This document shows, one piece after another, positions 37,257-46,247 of a stretch of DNA of 64,000 bases. The position numbers were made by a program, and so were the translations under genes. The stretch lies in the NCBI RefSeq assembly GCF_014649915.1, contig NZ_BMTY01000007.1:124001-188000 (forward strand). The letters are read 5' to 3'. The notes under the pieces are model-generated. The model was not told where the DNA came from and made no database searches. It saw only the letters and a list, made by a program, of their open reading frames with translations. The first letter of the stretch is position 1; each line of letters begins with the position of its first letter. This DNA is from Streptomyces toxytricini (GTDB lineage Bacteria > Actinomycetota > Actinomycetes > Streptomycetales > Streptomycetaceae).

Positions 37257-40200
37257 GTGCGGGGCTACGAAAGCCAGGAGAGCCTTCAGGCTGAGGCCGA
37301 TCATCTCTCGCTCTTCGAAGCGGAGATGGAGCGGCTGAAGAAGGAGCGCGGAAAGGCCGTCCAGCACGCCGAGGACCTCGGCTACCAGGTCGAGGTCCTC
37401 CGTGCGAAGCTGCACGAGGTGCGGCGGGCCCTCGCGTCCCGCCCCGCGTACGACGGCCAGGACATCGGTTACCAGGCCGAGAGGCTGCTGCGCGACGCCC
37501 AGGTGCAGGCGGACCAGATGCGCTCGGACGCCGAGCGCGAGCTGCGCGACGCCCGGGCGCAGACCCAGCGCATCCTCCAGGAGCACGCCGAGCACCAGGC
37601 GCGCCTCCAGGCCGAGCTGCACGCCGAGGCAGTCAACCGCCGCCAGCGGCTGGACCAGGAGCTCAACGAGCGCCGCCAGACCGTCGAGGCGCACGTCAAC
37701 GAGAACGTGGCCTGGGCCGAACAGCTGCGCGCCCGTACCGAGGCGCAGGCGCGCCGGCTCATGGACGAGTCCCGCGCCGAGGCCGAGCAGGCCCTGAACG
37801 CCGCCCGCGCCGAGGCCGCCCGGGTCGCCGAGGAGACCCGCCGCCGGCTCGCCGCCGACGCCGAGGCCGCCCGCGCCGAGGCGGAGGCGACGCTGCTGCG
37901 CGCCCGCAAGGAGGCCGAGCGGCTGCTGACCGCCGCGTCGGCGCAGGCCCAGGAGGCCACCGAGCACGCGGAGCGGCTCCGGTCGTCGACCACCGCGGAG
38001 GCCGAGCAGACCCGCCGGCAGACCCTGGACCTCGGCCGGGTGGCCGAGCAGCGCGTGCAGGAGGCCGAGGGCGCCCTGCGTGAGGCCCGCACCGAGGCCG
38101 AACGGGTCCTCGCCGAGGCCAAGGAGAGCGCCGCCCGGCAGCTCGCCTCGGCCGAGTCCGTCAACGAGCAGCGCACGCGCACGGCCAAGGAGCAGGTCGC
38201 CCGCCTGGTCGGCGAGGCCACCAAGGAGGCCGAGGCGCTCAAGGCGGAGGCCGAGCAGGTTCTCGCGGACGCCCGCGCCGAGGTGGAGCGGCAGCGCGCC
38301 GAGGCCGCCGAGCAGGCCCGTGCCGCCGCGGCGGAGGACACCGCCGCGCAGCTCGCGAAGGCCGCCCGCACCGCCGAGGACATCCTGACCAAGGCCTCGG
38401 AGGACGCCCGGGCCACCACCCGCGCCGCGTCCGAGGAGGCGGAGCGGATCCGCCGCGAGGCCGAGGCGGAGGCCGAGCGGCTGCGCGCCCAGGCGGCGGA
38501 CGCGGCCGCGGAGCTCAAGGGCGCCGCGAAGGACGACACCGAGGAGTACCGGGCCCGCACCGTCGAGCTCCAGGCGGAGGCGCGGCGGCTGCGCGGCGAG
38601 GCCGAGCAGCTGCGGGCGGAGGCCGTCGCCGAGGGCGAGCGGATCCGCGGCGAGGCCCGCCGCGAGGCGGTCCAGCAGATCGAGGAGGCGGCGAAGACCA
38701 CCGAGGAGCTCCTCGGCAAGGCCAAGGCCGACGCGGACGAGCTGCGCTCCGGCGCCGCCGCCGAGAGCGAGCGGGTCCGTGCGGAGGCCGTCGAGCGGGC
38801 CACCACCCTGCGCCGGCAGGCCGAGGAGACCCTGGAGCGCACCCGCGCCGAGGCCGAGCGGCTGCGCGCGGAGGCCGAGGAGCAGGCCGAGGCCGTCCGC
38901 TCCGAGGCGGACGCCGCGGCCGCGGCCCGCCGCGAGGAGACCGAGCAGGCCCTCGCCGCGAAGCGGACCGAGGCCGAGGCCGAGCTGTCCCGGCTGCACG
39001 GCGAGGCCGAGACGCGGCTGGCGACCGCCGAGCAGACGCTGCGCGACGCCCGCGGCGCTGCGGAGGGCATCCGCCGGGAGACCACCGAGGAGGTCGACCG
39101 GCTGCGCGCCGAGTCGGCCGAGCGGATCCGCACCCTCCAGGCCCAGTCGGAGGCGGAGGCGGACCGGCTGCGCACGGAGGCCGCCGAGGACGCGGGCCGG
39201 GTCCGCGCGGAGGCCGAGCAGTCGGCCGTACGGCTGCGCAGCGAGGCCGAGACCGAGGCCGAGCGGGTGCGTTCGGAGGCCCAGGAGACCGCGGACCGGT
39301 TGCGCGCGGAGGCGAAGGCCGCCGCCGAGCGGGTCGCGCAGGAGGCCGCGGAGGCGCTGGCCGCCGCCCAGGAGGAGGCGGCCCGGCGGCGGCGGGAGGC
39401 CGAGGAGACCCTCGCGTCGGCGCGGACCGACGCGGACAGCGAGCGCGCCCAGGCCCGCGAGCAGAGCGAGGAGCTGCTCGCCGCTGCCCGCAAGCGCTCG
39501 GAGGAGGCGCAGGCCGAGGCGGCCCGCCTGACCGAGGAGGCCGAGCGGCGCGCCGCGGAGCTGGTCTCGGCGGCCGAGGCCACCGCCCAGCAGGTCCGCG
39601 ACTCCGTGGCCGGGCTGCACGAGCAGGCCGAGGAGGAGATCGCCGGGCTGCGCAGCGCCGCCGAGCACGCGGCGGAGCGTACCCGCACGGAGGCCGAGGA
39701 GGAGGCCGCCCGGGTCCGTGCGGACGCGTACGAGGAGCGGGAGCGCGCCACCGAGGACGCCGACCGCATCCGCACCGAGGCGCGGAACGAGACGGACGCG
39801 GCGAAGGCGCTCGCCGAGCGCACGGTCGCGGACGCGATCGCCGAGGCGGAGCAGCTGCGCGGCGACACCGCCGAGTACGCCCAGCGGGTGCGTACGGAGG
39901 CCACGGACGCGCTCGCGGCGGCCGAGCGGGACGCCGCCCGCACCCGGGCCGATGCCCGCGACGACGCCAACCGCATCCGCGGCGAGGCCGGGGAGGCGCT
40001 GGAGGCCTCGCGCGCCGAGGGCGCGCAGATCGTCGCCGACGCGACGGCGGAGGCCGAGCGGATCACCGAGGAGACCCTCGCGGCCAACGAGGCCACCGTG
40101 GCGGAGGCGACGGCGGAGGCGGAGCGGCTCACGGCCGAGGCCGCGGAGGCCGCGGAGGCCACCCGCACCGAGGCCGCAGCCACTCTGGACGAGGCGCGCG

Positions 40201-41789
40201 CGGAGGCGGGGCGGCTGCGCACCGAGGCCGCCGAGCAGGCGGACCGGCTCGTCACCGAGGCCGTCTCCGAGGCGGAGCGGCTCACGGAGGAGACGCGCGC
40301 CGCGAACGAGGCGGCGCTCGCCGCCGCGGAGGCGAAGGCCGAGAAGCTCACCCGGCAGGCCGCCGACACGATGGCGGCCGCCGAGCGGGACGCCGCCCGC
40401 GTCCTGGTCGACGCCCGCAACGAGGGCGACCGCCTGGTCGACGAGGTGCGCGCGGCGAACGAGCTGACGATCGGCGAGGCGGCCGAGGAGGCCGAGCAGC
40501 TGCGCACCGAGGCCGCGCAGGTCCTCGACGACGCCCGCGCCGAGGGCGGCCGGATCATCGGCGAGGCCACCGCGGAGGCGGAGCGCCTCACCCTCGCGGC
40601 GAACGAGACGCTCGCCGCGGCCGAGCGCGAGGCGGAGCAGACCCTCGACGAGGCGCGCGCGGAGGCGGGGCGGCTGCGCACCGAGGCCGCCGAGCAGGCG
40701 GACCGGCTCGTCACCGAGGCGACCGCGGAGGCCGACAAGCTCACGGCGCGGACGCGCCGGGACAACGAGCGCACGGTCGGCGAGGCCGCGGCGGAGGCGG
40801 AGCGGCTGCGCGCCGAGGCGTCGGAGGCGCTGTCGTCGGCGCAGGAGCACGCCGCCCGCACCCGGGCGGAGGCCGAGCGGGTCCGGACGGAGGCTGCCGC
40901 CGAGGCGGAGCGCACCCGCACGGAGGCCCGCGAGGAGTCCGACCGGCTGCTGGACGAGGCGCGCGAGGAGGCAGGCAAGCGGCGCACCGAGGCCGCGGAG
41001 CAGGTGGACCGGCTCATCACCGAGGCCGCGGCGGAGGCGGAGCAGCTCGCCGCGGACGCGAAGGCGAAGGCCGTGGCGGCCACGGCGGCCGCGGAGGAGC
41101 AGGCCGACGCGATGGTCGACGCCGCCCGCAAGGAGGCGGCCCGGATCACGTCGGAGGCGACCGTCGAGGGCAACTCGCTGGTCGAGAAGGCCCGTACGGA
41201 CGCGGACGAGCTGCTGGTCGGCGCGCGGTCGGACGCCGCCGCCATAAGGGAGCGGGCGGAGGAGCTGCGCAGCCGCGTCGAGAGCGAGATCGAGGAGCTG
41301 CACGAGCGCGCCCGCCGGGAGACCGCCGAGCAGATGAAGTCGGCCGGCGAGCGCGTGGACAAGCTGGTCCGCGCGGCGACGGAGCAGAGCGTCGAGGCCG
41401 AGAACAAGGCCAAGACCATGCTGTCGGACGCGAGCAGCGAGGCGAGCAAGGTGCGCATCGCGGCGGTCCGCAAGGCGGAGACGCTGCTGAAGGAGGCTGA
41501 GCAGAAGAAGGCCGAGCTCGCCCGCGAGGCGGAGGCCGCGCTCGCCGAGGCGAAGGCGGAGGCCGAGCGGATGGTGGAGGAGGGCCGGCGCGAGCTGGAG
41601 GTGCTGGTGCGCCGCCGCGAGGACATCCAGGCGGAGATCTCCCGTGTCCAGGACGTTCTTGAGGCGTTGGAGTCTTTCGAGGCGCCTTCGGGCGGCAAGG
41701 CCTCGGTGGTCGGACAGGGTCCGGGAGGCGTGAAGGCCGGAGCGGCGGCGGGGTCGTCCCGTTCGGGGGGCAAGTCCTCGGACGGGTGA
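37257..41789 (+). CDS. scy: polarity scaffold Scy (giant coiled-coil protein)
   Basis: 1510 aa, almost entirely Ala/Glu/Arg-rich coiled coil with no membrane segment. N-terminus VRGYESQESLQAEADHLSLFEAEMERLKK matches the start of S. coelicolor Scy. A 51-residue repeat runs through the rod; copies of LDEARAEAGRLRTEAAEQ are exactly multiples of 51 residues apart. The last 35 residues (GGKASVVGQGPGG) are a disordered Gly/Ser tail. Scy assembles with DivIVA and FilP at hyphal tips to mark sites of tip growth and branching. It is about 180 residues longer than S. coelicolor Scy as I recall. GTG 37257 is preferred by homology; GTG 37221 is an alternative. filP follows. Confidence 0.93.
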   Translation: MRGYESQESLQAEADHLSLFEAEMERLKKERGKAVQHAEDLGYQVEVLRAKLHEVRRALASRPAYDGQDIGYQAERLLRDAQVQADQMRSDAERELRDARAQTQRILQEHAEHQARLQAELHAEAVNRRQRLDQELNERRQTVEAHVNENVAWAEQLRARTEAQARRLMDESRAEAEQALNAARAEAARVAEETRRRLAADAEAARAEAEATLLRARKEAERLLTAASAQAQEATEHAERLRSSTTAEAEQTRRQTLDLGRVAEQRVQEAEGALREARTEAERVLAEAKESAARQLASAESVNEQRTRTAKEQVARLVGEATKEAEALKAEAEQVLADARAEVERQRAEAAEQARAAAAEDTAAQLAKAARTAEDILTKASEDARATTRAASEEAERIRREAEAEAERLRAQAADAAAELKGAAKDDTEEYRARTVELQAEARRLRGEAEQLRAEAVAEGERIRGEARREAVQQIEEAAKTTEELLGKAKADADELRSGAAAESERVRAEAVERATTLRRQAEETLERTRAEAERLRAEAEEQAEAVRSEADAAAAARREETEQALAAKRTEAEAELSRLHGEAETRLATAEQTLRDARGAAEGIRRETTEEVDRLRAESAERIRTLQAQSEAEADRLRTEAAEDAGRVRAEAEQSAVRLRSEAETEAERVRSEAQETADRLRAEAKAAAERVAQEAAEALAAAQEEAARRRREAEETLASARTDADSERAQAREQSEELLAAARKRSEEAQAEAARLTEEAERRAAELVSAAEATAQQVRDSVAGLHEQAEEEIAGLRSAAEHAAERTRTEAEEEAARVRADAYEERERATEDADRIRTEARNETDAAKALAERTVADAIAEAEQLRGDTAEYAQRVRTEATDALAAAERDAARTRADARDDANRIRGEAGEALEASRAEGAQIVADATAEAERITEETLAANEATVAEATAEAERLTAEAAEAAEATRTEAAATLDEARAEAGRLRTEAAEQADRLVTEAVSEAERLTEETRAANEAALAAAEAKAEKLTRQAADTMAAAERDAARVLVDARNEGDRLVDEVRAANELTIGEAAEEAEQLRTEAAQVLDDARAEGGRIIGEATAEAERLTLAANETLAAAEREAEQTLDEARAEAGRLRTEAAEQADRLVTEATAEADKLTARTRRDNERTVGEAAAEAERLRAEASEALSSAQEHAARTRAEAERVRTEAAAEAERTRTEAREESDRLLDEAREEAGKRRTEAAEQVDRLITEAAAEAEQLAADAKAKAVAATAAAEEQADAMVDAARKEAARITSEATVEGNSLVEKARTDADELLVGARSDAAAIRERAEELRSRVESEIEELHERARRETAEQMKSAGERVDKLVRAATEQSVEAENKAKTMLSDASSEASKVRIAAVRKAETLLKEAEQKKAELAREAEAALAEAKAEAERMVEEGRRELEVLVRRREDIQAEISRVQDVLEALESFEAPSGGKASVVGQGPGGVKAGAAAGSSRSGGKSSDG
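40188..40261 (+). repeat. 74-bp exact direct repeat within scy, copy A
   Basis: Identical to 40647-40720. The spacing of 459 bp equals 153 codons, or three 51-residue units. Confidence 0.85.
40647..40720 (+). repeat. 74-bp exact direct repeat within scy, copy B
   Basis: Identical to 40188-40261. A diverged third copy begins at 40953, 306 bp (two 51-residue units) further on. Confidence 0.85.
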
Positions 41790-41982
41790 ACGGTGTCCGA
41801 AGGGTGAGCACCTGATGAAGGTTCATCCGAACGAGTGATAAGCAATCTGCCGTCTTGCCACTCAAAAGGGGTGTCATTGTCCAGATCAAACGCTGATTGA
41901 CTCGATGACACGCCGTTCGGGCGCCTAGGATTCCCCTAACACCTCACGTAGCACCTCATCGGTCTCATTCGACAGGAACCCC

Positions 41983-42921
41983 ATGAGCGACACTTCCTCC
42001 CCCTTCGGCTTCGAGCTCGTGCGGCGTGGTTACGACCGCGGTCAGGTGGACGACCGCATTGCCAAGCTGGTCTCCGACCGCGACAGCGCCCTTGGACGTA
42101 TCAGTGCCCTGGAAAAGCGGATCGAGGAGTTGCATCTCGAAACGCAGAACGCCCAGGCCCAGGTGAGCGACGCGGAGCCGTCGTACGCGGGCCTCGGCGC
42201 CCGGGTCGAGAAGATCCTGCGGCTGGCCGAGGAGGAGGCCAAGGACCTGCGTGAGGAGGCCCGCCGGGCGGCCGAGCAGCACCGGGAGCTGGCCGAGTCG
42301 GCGGCCCAGCAGGTGCGCAACGACGCCGAGTCGTTCGCGGCGGACCGCAAGTCGAAGGCGGAGGACGAGGGCGTCCGCATCGTCGAGAAGGCCAAGGGCG
42401 ACGCGGCCACCCTGCGCGCCGAGGCCCAGAAGGACGCGGCCTCCAAGCGCGAGGAGGCCGACGCGCTGTTCGAGGAGACCCGCGCCAAGGCCGCCCAGGC
42501 CGCGGCCGACTTCGAGACGAACCTGGCCAAGCGCCGCGAGCAGTCCGAGCGCGACCTGGCCTCCCGCCAGGCGAAGGCGGAGAAGCGTCTGGCGGAGATC
42601 GAGCACCGCGCCGAGCAGCTGCGCCTGGAGGCGGAGAAGCTGCGGACGGACGCCGAGCGCCGGGCGCGCCAGACGGTGGAGACCGCACAGCGCCAGGCCG
42701 AGGACATCGTGGCCGACGCCAACGCGAAGGCGGACCGCATCCGCAGCGAGTCGGAGCGCGAGCTGGCGGCGCTGACCAACCGCCGCGACTCGATCAACGC
42801 CCAGCTGACCAACGTCCGCGAGATGCTGGCGACGCTGACCGGTGCCGCGGTGGCGGCCGCGGGCTCCCCGATCGACGACGAGCCGGTCTCCCGCGGGGTC
42901 CCGGCACAGCAGACCCGCTAG
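41983..42921 (+). CDS. filP: intermediate-filament-like protein FilP
   Basis: 312 aa coiled-coil protein. The N-terminal SPFGFELVRRGYDRGQVDDRI resembles the DivIVA-type head sequence. A short first coil, a Pro/Gly break around DAEPSYAGLG (residues 64-73), and a long rod to about residue 280 follow, then a short tail (PIDDEPVSRGVPAQQ). FilP forms filaments behind the tip, interacts with Scy and DivIVA and supports mechanical stability of hyphae. ATG 41983 follows CAGGAA. The 193-bp gap after scy has room for its own promoter. Confidence 0.94.
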   Translation: MSDTSSPFGFELVRRGYDRGQVDDRIAKLVSDRDSALGRISALEKRIEELHLETQNAQAQVSDAEPSYAGLGARVEKILRLAEEEAKDLREEARRAAEQHRELAESAAQQVRNDAESFAADRKSKAEDEGVRIVEKAKGDAATLRAEAQKDAASKREEADALFEETRAKAAQAAADFETNLAKRREQSERDLASRQAKAEKRLAEIEHRAEQLRLEAEKLRTDAERRARQTVETAQRQAEDIVADANAKADRIRSESERELAALTNRRDSINAQLTNVREMLATLTGAAVAAAGSPIDDEPVSRGVPAQQTR

Positions 42922-43072
42922 TCCCGAGGCGGCGTCCCGGCGCTGCTGCTCCTGCCTGGTCAGAGGTGTTCTGACGCGCCGTCGACCGGTTCGCGGCGAA
43001 ACGTCGTCCCGAGGGCCCCGTGTCACCCGTTCGAGGTGGCGCGGGGCCCTCGGGCGCTTTAGCGTAAGCCTC

Positions 43073-44077
43073 ATGATCGAGCTAGAGGCCCTTACCAAGC
43101 GATTCGGCGCCAAGACCGCCGTCGACAACCTCAGCTTCCAGGTCAAACCGGGGGTGGTCACCGGCTTCCTCGGCCCGAACGGGGCCGGGAAGTCCACGAC
43201 CATGCGCATGATGCTCGACCTCGACAACCCGACGAGCGGGACGGTCAGGATCGACGGAAAGCACTACCGGGACCTGTCGGAGCCCCTGAAGCACATCGGT
43301 GCTCTCCTGGACGCGAAGGCCATGCACGGCGGCCGCAGCGCCTACAACAACCTGCTGTGCCTGGCCCAGTCGAACCGGATCCCGGCGAGCCGTGTCGGCG
43401 AGGTCCTCGACCTCGTCGGCCTGACGGCCGTCGCGAAGAAGAAGTCGAAAGGATTTTCGCTCGGCATGGGGCAGCGGCTGGGCATCGCCGCCGCCCTGCT
43501 CGGCGATCCGGAGATCCTCATGTTCGACGAGCCGGTCAACGGCCTGGACCCGGAGGGAATTCTCTGGATCCGCAACCTGATGAAGGGTCTGGCCGGGGAA
43601 GGGCGGACGGTGTTCGTCTCCTCGCACCTGATGAGCGAGATGGCGCTGACCGCCGACCATTTGATCGTTATCGGCCAGGGAAAGCTTTTGGCCGACATGT
43701 CGATGGCTGAATTTATTCACCAGAACTCGCGCAGCTTCGTACGGCTGCGCTCGCCGCAGCAGGAGCAGCTCAAGGACCTCCTGCACGCGGAGGGGATCGC
43801 GGCGGCCGCCCTCCCGGACTCCGGCGCCCTCGAAGTCGACGGCGTGGCGTCCGAACAGCTCGGCGAACTGGCCGCCCGGCACGGCATCGTGCTGCACGAA
43901 CTCAGCCCGCAGCGGGCTTCACTGGAGGAAGCGTTCATGCGCATGACGGCGGACTCCGTCGAATACCAGGCCCACGCGCCCGGCGCCCCGGCGGCCGGTG
44001 TCGGCGGCCAGGCCGGTCCGGCCGACGCCCCCGCCTGGGGCGCCGGAGCCGAGGCGACCTCCAAGGGCGGCCGGTGA
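43073..44077 (+). CDS. ABC transporter ATPase, module 1
   Basis: 334 aa. Walker A GFLGPNGAGKSTTMRM, signature-like GFSLGMGQRLGIAAALL, Walker B LMFDEPVNGLDP, then a C-terminal extension (about 225-334) typical of CcmA/NatA/BcrA-type drug or lipid exporters and ending in a Gly/Ala/Pro-rich tail. ATG 43073 is 7 nt after TAGCGT, so it is likely leaderless. The stop overlaps the permease GTG (GTGA). It is about as similar to the ATPase at 45123 as recent paralogues are (FGAKTAVD..LSFQV). Confidence 0.92.
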   Translation: MIELEALTKRFGAKTAVDNLSFQVKPGVVTGFLGPNGAGKSTTMRMMLDLDNPTSGTVRIDGKHYRDLSEPLKHIGALLDAKAMHGGRSAYNNLLCLAQSNRIPASRVGEVLDLVGLTAVAKKKSKGFSLGMGQRLGIAAALLGDPEILMFDEPVNGLDPEGILWIRNLMKGLAGEGRTVFVSSHLMSEMALTADHLIVIGQGKLLADMSMAEFIHQNSRSFVRLRSPQQEQLKDLLHAEGIAAAALPDSGALEVDGVASEQLGELAARHGIVLHELSPQRASLEEAFMRMTADSVEYQAHAPGAPAAGVGGQAGPADAPAWGAGAEATSKGGR

Positions 44078-44856
44078 CCATGTCCTTCCCCGCAGTCCTC
44101 CGGTCCGAGTGGACCAAGATCCGTACCGTGGCCTCCACCGTCTGGACCCTGGCGGCAGCCGCGGTCGTCACGGTCGGCATGAGCGCCCTGCTGTGCGTCT
44201 TCCTGAACTCGCAGTTCGAGAACATGCCGAAGGAGCAGCAGCTCGCCTTCGACCCGACGGCGTCCAGCTTCGCCGGCATGTCGCTGGGCCAGGCCGCCGT
44301 CATCGTCTTCGGCGTCCTGGTCGTGGGCACCGAGTACAGCACCGGCATGATCCGGACCTCGCTCGCGGCGGTGCCCCGCCGCGGCTCCTTCCTGGCCGGG
44401 AAGCTGCTCGTGGCCACCGCCCTCGCGCTGGCCGTGGGCCTGGTCACGAGCTTCGTGTCCTTCTTCACCGGCCAGGCCCTGCTGGGCGAGCACAGCATCG
44501 GCATCGGCGAGCCGAACGTCCTGCGCGCGGTCTTCGGTGCCGGGCTCTACATGGCGGTCATCGCCCTGTTCGCCATGGGCCTGACGATGGTGCTGCGCAG
44601 CTCGATGCTGGCGCTCGGCATCCTGCTGCCCTTCGTCTTCCTGCTCTCGCCGATCCTCGGCTCGGTCGATGCCACGCAGAAGGTCGCCTACTTCTTCCCG
44701 AACGTGGCCGGCAGCCGGATCATGCAGACCGTCCCGGCCGTGCTGGACGGCTCGGAGCCGCCGTACGGCCCGTGGGGCGGTTTCGGGATCATGGCCGCCT
44801 GGGCGGCCCTCGCCGTGGTGGCCGGCTACGCGGTCCTGCGCAAGCGCGACGCCTGA
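44074..44856 (+). CDS. ABC transporter permease, module 1
   Basis: 260 aa with six predicted membrane helices in the ABC2 pattern (LRSEWTKIRTVASTVWTLAAAAVVTVG; AAVIVFGVLVVGTEYSTGMIRTSLAAVPRR). The TEYSTGMIRTSL motif is common to permeases paired with such ATPases. Substrate unknown. It ends 20 nt before a strong terminator. Confidence 0.9.
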   Translation: MTMSFPAVLRSEWTKIRTVASTVWTLAAAAVVTVGMSALLCVFLNSQFENMPKEQQLAFDPTASSFAGMSLGQAAVIVFGVLVVGTEYSTGMIRTSLAAVPRRGSFLAGKLLVATALALAVGLVTSFVSFFTGQALLGEHSIGIGEPNVLRAVFGAGLYMAVIALFAMGLTMVLRSSMLALGILLPFVFLLSPILGSVDATQKVAYFFPNVAGSRIMQTVPAVLDGSEPPYGPWGGFGIMAAWAALAVVAGYAVLRKRDA

Positions 44857-44875
44857 CGGCAGCCCCTCCCCGAAC

Positions 44876-44908
44876 ACGGGCCCCGACGGCACCGCCGCCG
44901 GGGCCCGT
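44876..44908 (+). terminator. terminator of ABC module 1
   Basis: A perfect 10-bp stem ACGGGCCCCG / CGGGGCCCGT with a 13-nt loop. Confidence 0.75.
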
Positions 44909-45122
44909 CCTCGTCCTGCCTGCCGGGTCCGTCTCGGGGCGGAGCCCGCCTCCGGCCTCCCACGGCAGGAGGACACCGCTCCCCCGGCCGTACTACGGGT
45001 CATTCCCGGGTCGGCCTCAGGGGCGCCTCAGGGATCGGGCCCTGCGCGGAACCACAGCCTCCTGGCTATCCTCTTAACCCTTAACTCGGACGAGAGCCGT
45101 CCGCCGGGCAAGGGGCAGAGCA

Positions 45123-46247
45123 ATGATCGAGGCAGTCGGCCTGACCAAGCGCTTCGGCGCCAAGACCGCCGTCGACCAGCTGTCCTTCCAGGTCAGGCCC
45201 GGTCACGTGACCGGCTTCCTGGGGCCCAACGGCTCCGGCAAGTCCACCACCATGCGCATGATCCTCGGCCTGGACCAGCCCACTTCCGGCCAGGTCACGA
45301 TCAACGGCCGGCCCTTCCGCGAGCTCGGCAACGCCCAGCGCAACGTCGGCGCCCTCCTCGACGCGAAGGCCGTCCACGGCGGCCGCCGCGCCCGCACCCA
45401 CCTGCTGTCCATCGCCCAGCTGTCCGGGATCCCGGAGAAGCGCGTGGACGAGGTGCTGGCCGTCGTCGGCCTCCAGGACGTCGCCCGCCGGCGCACCAAG
45501 GGCTTCTCCCTCGGCATGGGCCAGCGCCTCGGCATCGCCACCGCACTCCTCGGCGACCCCCGGGTGCTCCTCTTCGACGAGCCGGTCAACGGCCTCGACC
45601 CCGAGGGCATCCTCTGGGTGCGCAACCTCATGCGGCAGCTCGCCTCCGAGGGCCGCACCGTCTTCGTCTCCTCGCACCTGATGAGCGAGATGGCGCTGAC
45701 CGCCGACCACCTCATCGTCATCGGCCGGGGCAGGCTGCTGGCCGACATGGGCACCCAGGAGTTCATCGCCCACAACTCGGCCGGATTCGCGCGGGTCCGC
45801 GCGGCCGGCAATGATCAGGATGGCCGGAAGGCGCTGGCCGCGGCCCTGACCGCGGCGGGCGGAAGGGTCCTGCAGGAGCCCGACGGGGCACTGCGCGTGA
45901 CGGGCCTGGAGCTGCCGCACATCTCGGACCTCGCGCACGGGGTGGGCGTACGCCTGTGGGAGCTGTCCCCGCACCGGGCATCGCTGGAGGAGGCGTACAT
46001 GCGGATGACGCAGTCCTCCGTCGAGTACACCTCCACCGAGGACCCGCGCGCCGAGCTCTGGGAGCCGGACCCGCTGGCCCTGCCCGCCTGGGAGGACGGC
46101 GCCGCGGCGCCCGAGGTTCCGCAGGATGGTTTCTTCGCTCCCCCGCCGCCCGGCGCGGGCGGGAAGCCCTTCCTGATGCCCGGCAGCGCCGCCGAGCTCG
46201 CCGGCACCGCCGGCACCGCACCGAACAACCCCGAGGACACCCGATGA
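45123..46247 (+). CDS. ABC transporter ATPase, module 2
   Basis: 374 aa paralogue of the module 1 ATPase. Walker A GFLGPNGSGKSTTMRM, signature GFSLGMGQRLGIATALL, Walker B LLFDEPVNGLDPEG. The C-terminal extension is longer, with a Pro/Ala-rich tail (about 300-374) that may be a flexible linker. ATG 45123 follows AAGGGG. ATGA overlap with its permease. Confidence 0.92.
   Translation: MIEAVGLTKRFGAKTAVDQLSFQVRPGHVTGFLGPNGSGKSTTMRMILGLDQPTSGQVTINGRPFRELGNAQRNVGALLDAKAVHGGRRARTHLLSIAQLSGIPEKRVDEVLAVVGLQDVARRRTKGFSLGMGQRLGIATALLGDPRVLLFDEPVNGLDPEGILWVRNLMRQLASEGRTVFVSSHLMSEMALTADHLIVIGRGRLLADMGTQEFIAHNSAGFARVRAAGNDQDGRKALAAALTAAGGRVLQEPDGALRVTGLELPHISDLAHGVGVRLWELSPHRASLEEAYMRMTQSSVEYTSTEDPRAELWEPDPLALPAWEDGAAAPEVPQDGFFAPPPPGAGGKPFLMPGSAAELAGTAGTAPNNPEDTR

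Noticed and set aside
38000..41100. Repetitive DNA that might suggest a CRISPR array or satellite
   Set aside because: The repeats are in frame, 153 bp (51 codons) apart and encode a coiled coil; there are no short identical repeats with unique spacers.
36891..41303. A 1470-codon open frame on the strand opposite scy, plus several other very long antisense frames there
   Set aside because: The GAG/GCC-rich codons of the coiled coil leave the antisense frames free of stops. The translation is Leu/Gly/Arg low complexity with no domain, while the plus strand encodes recognisable Scy.
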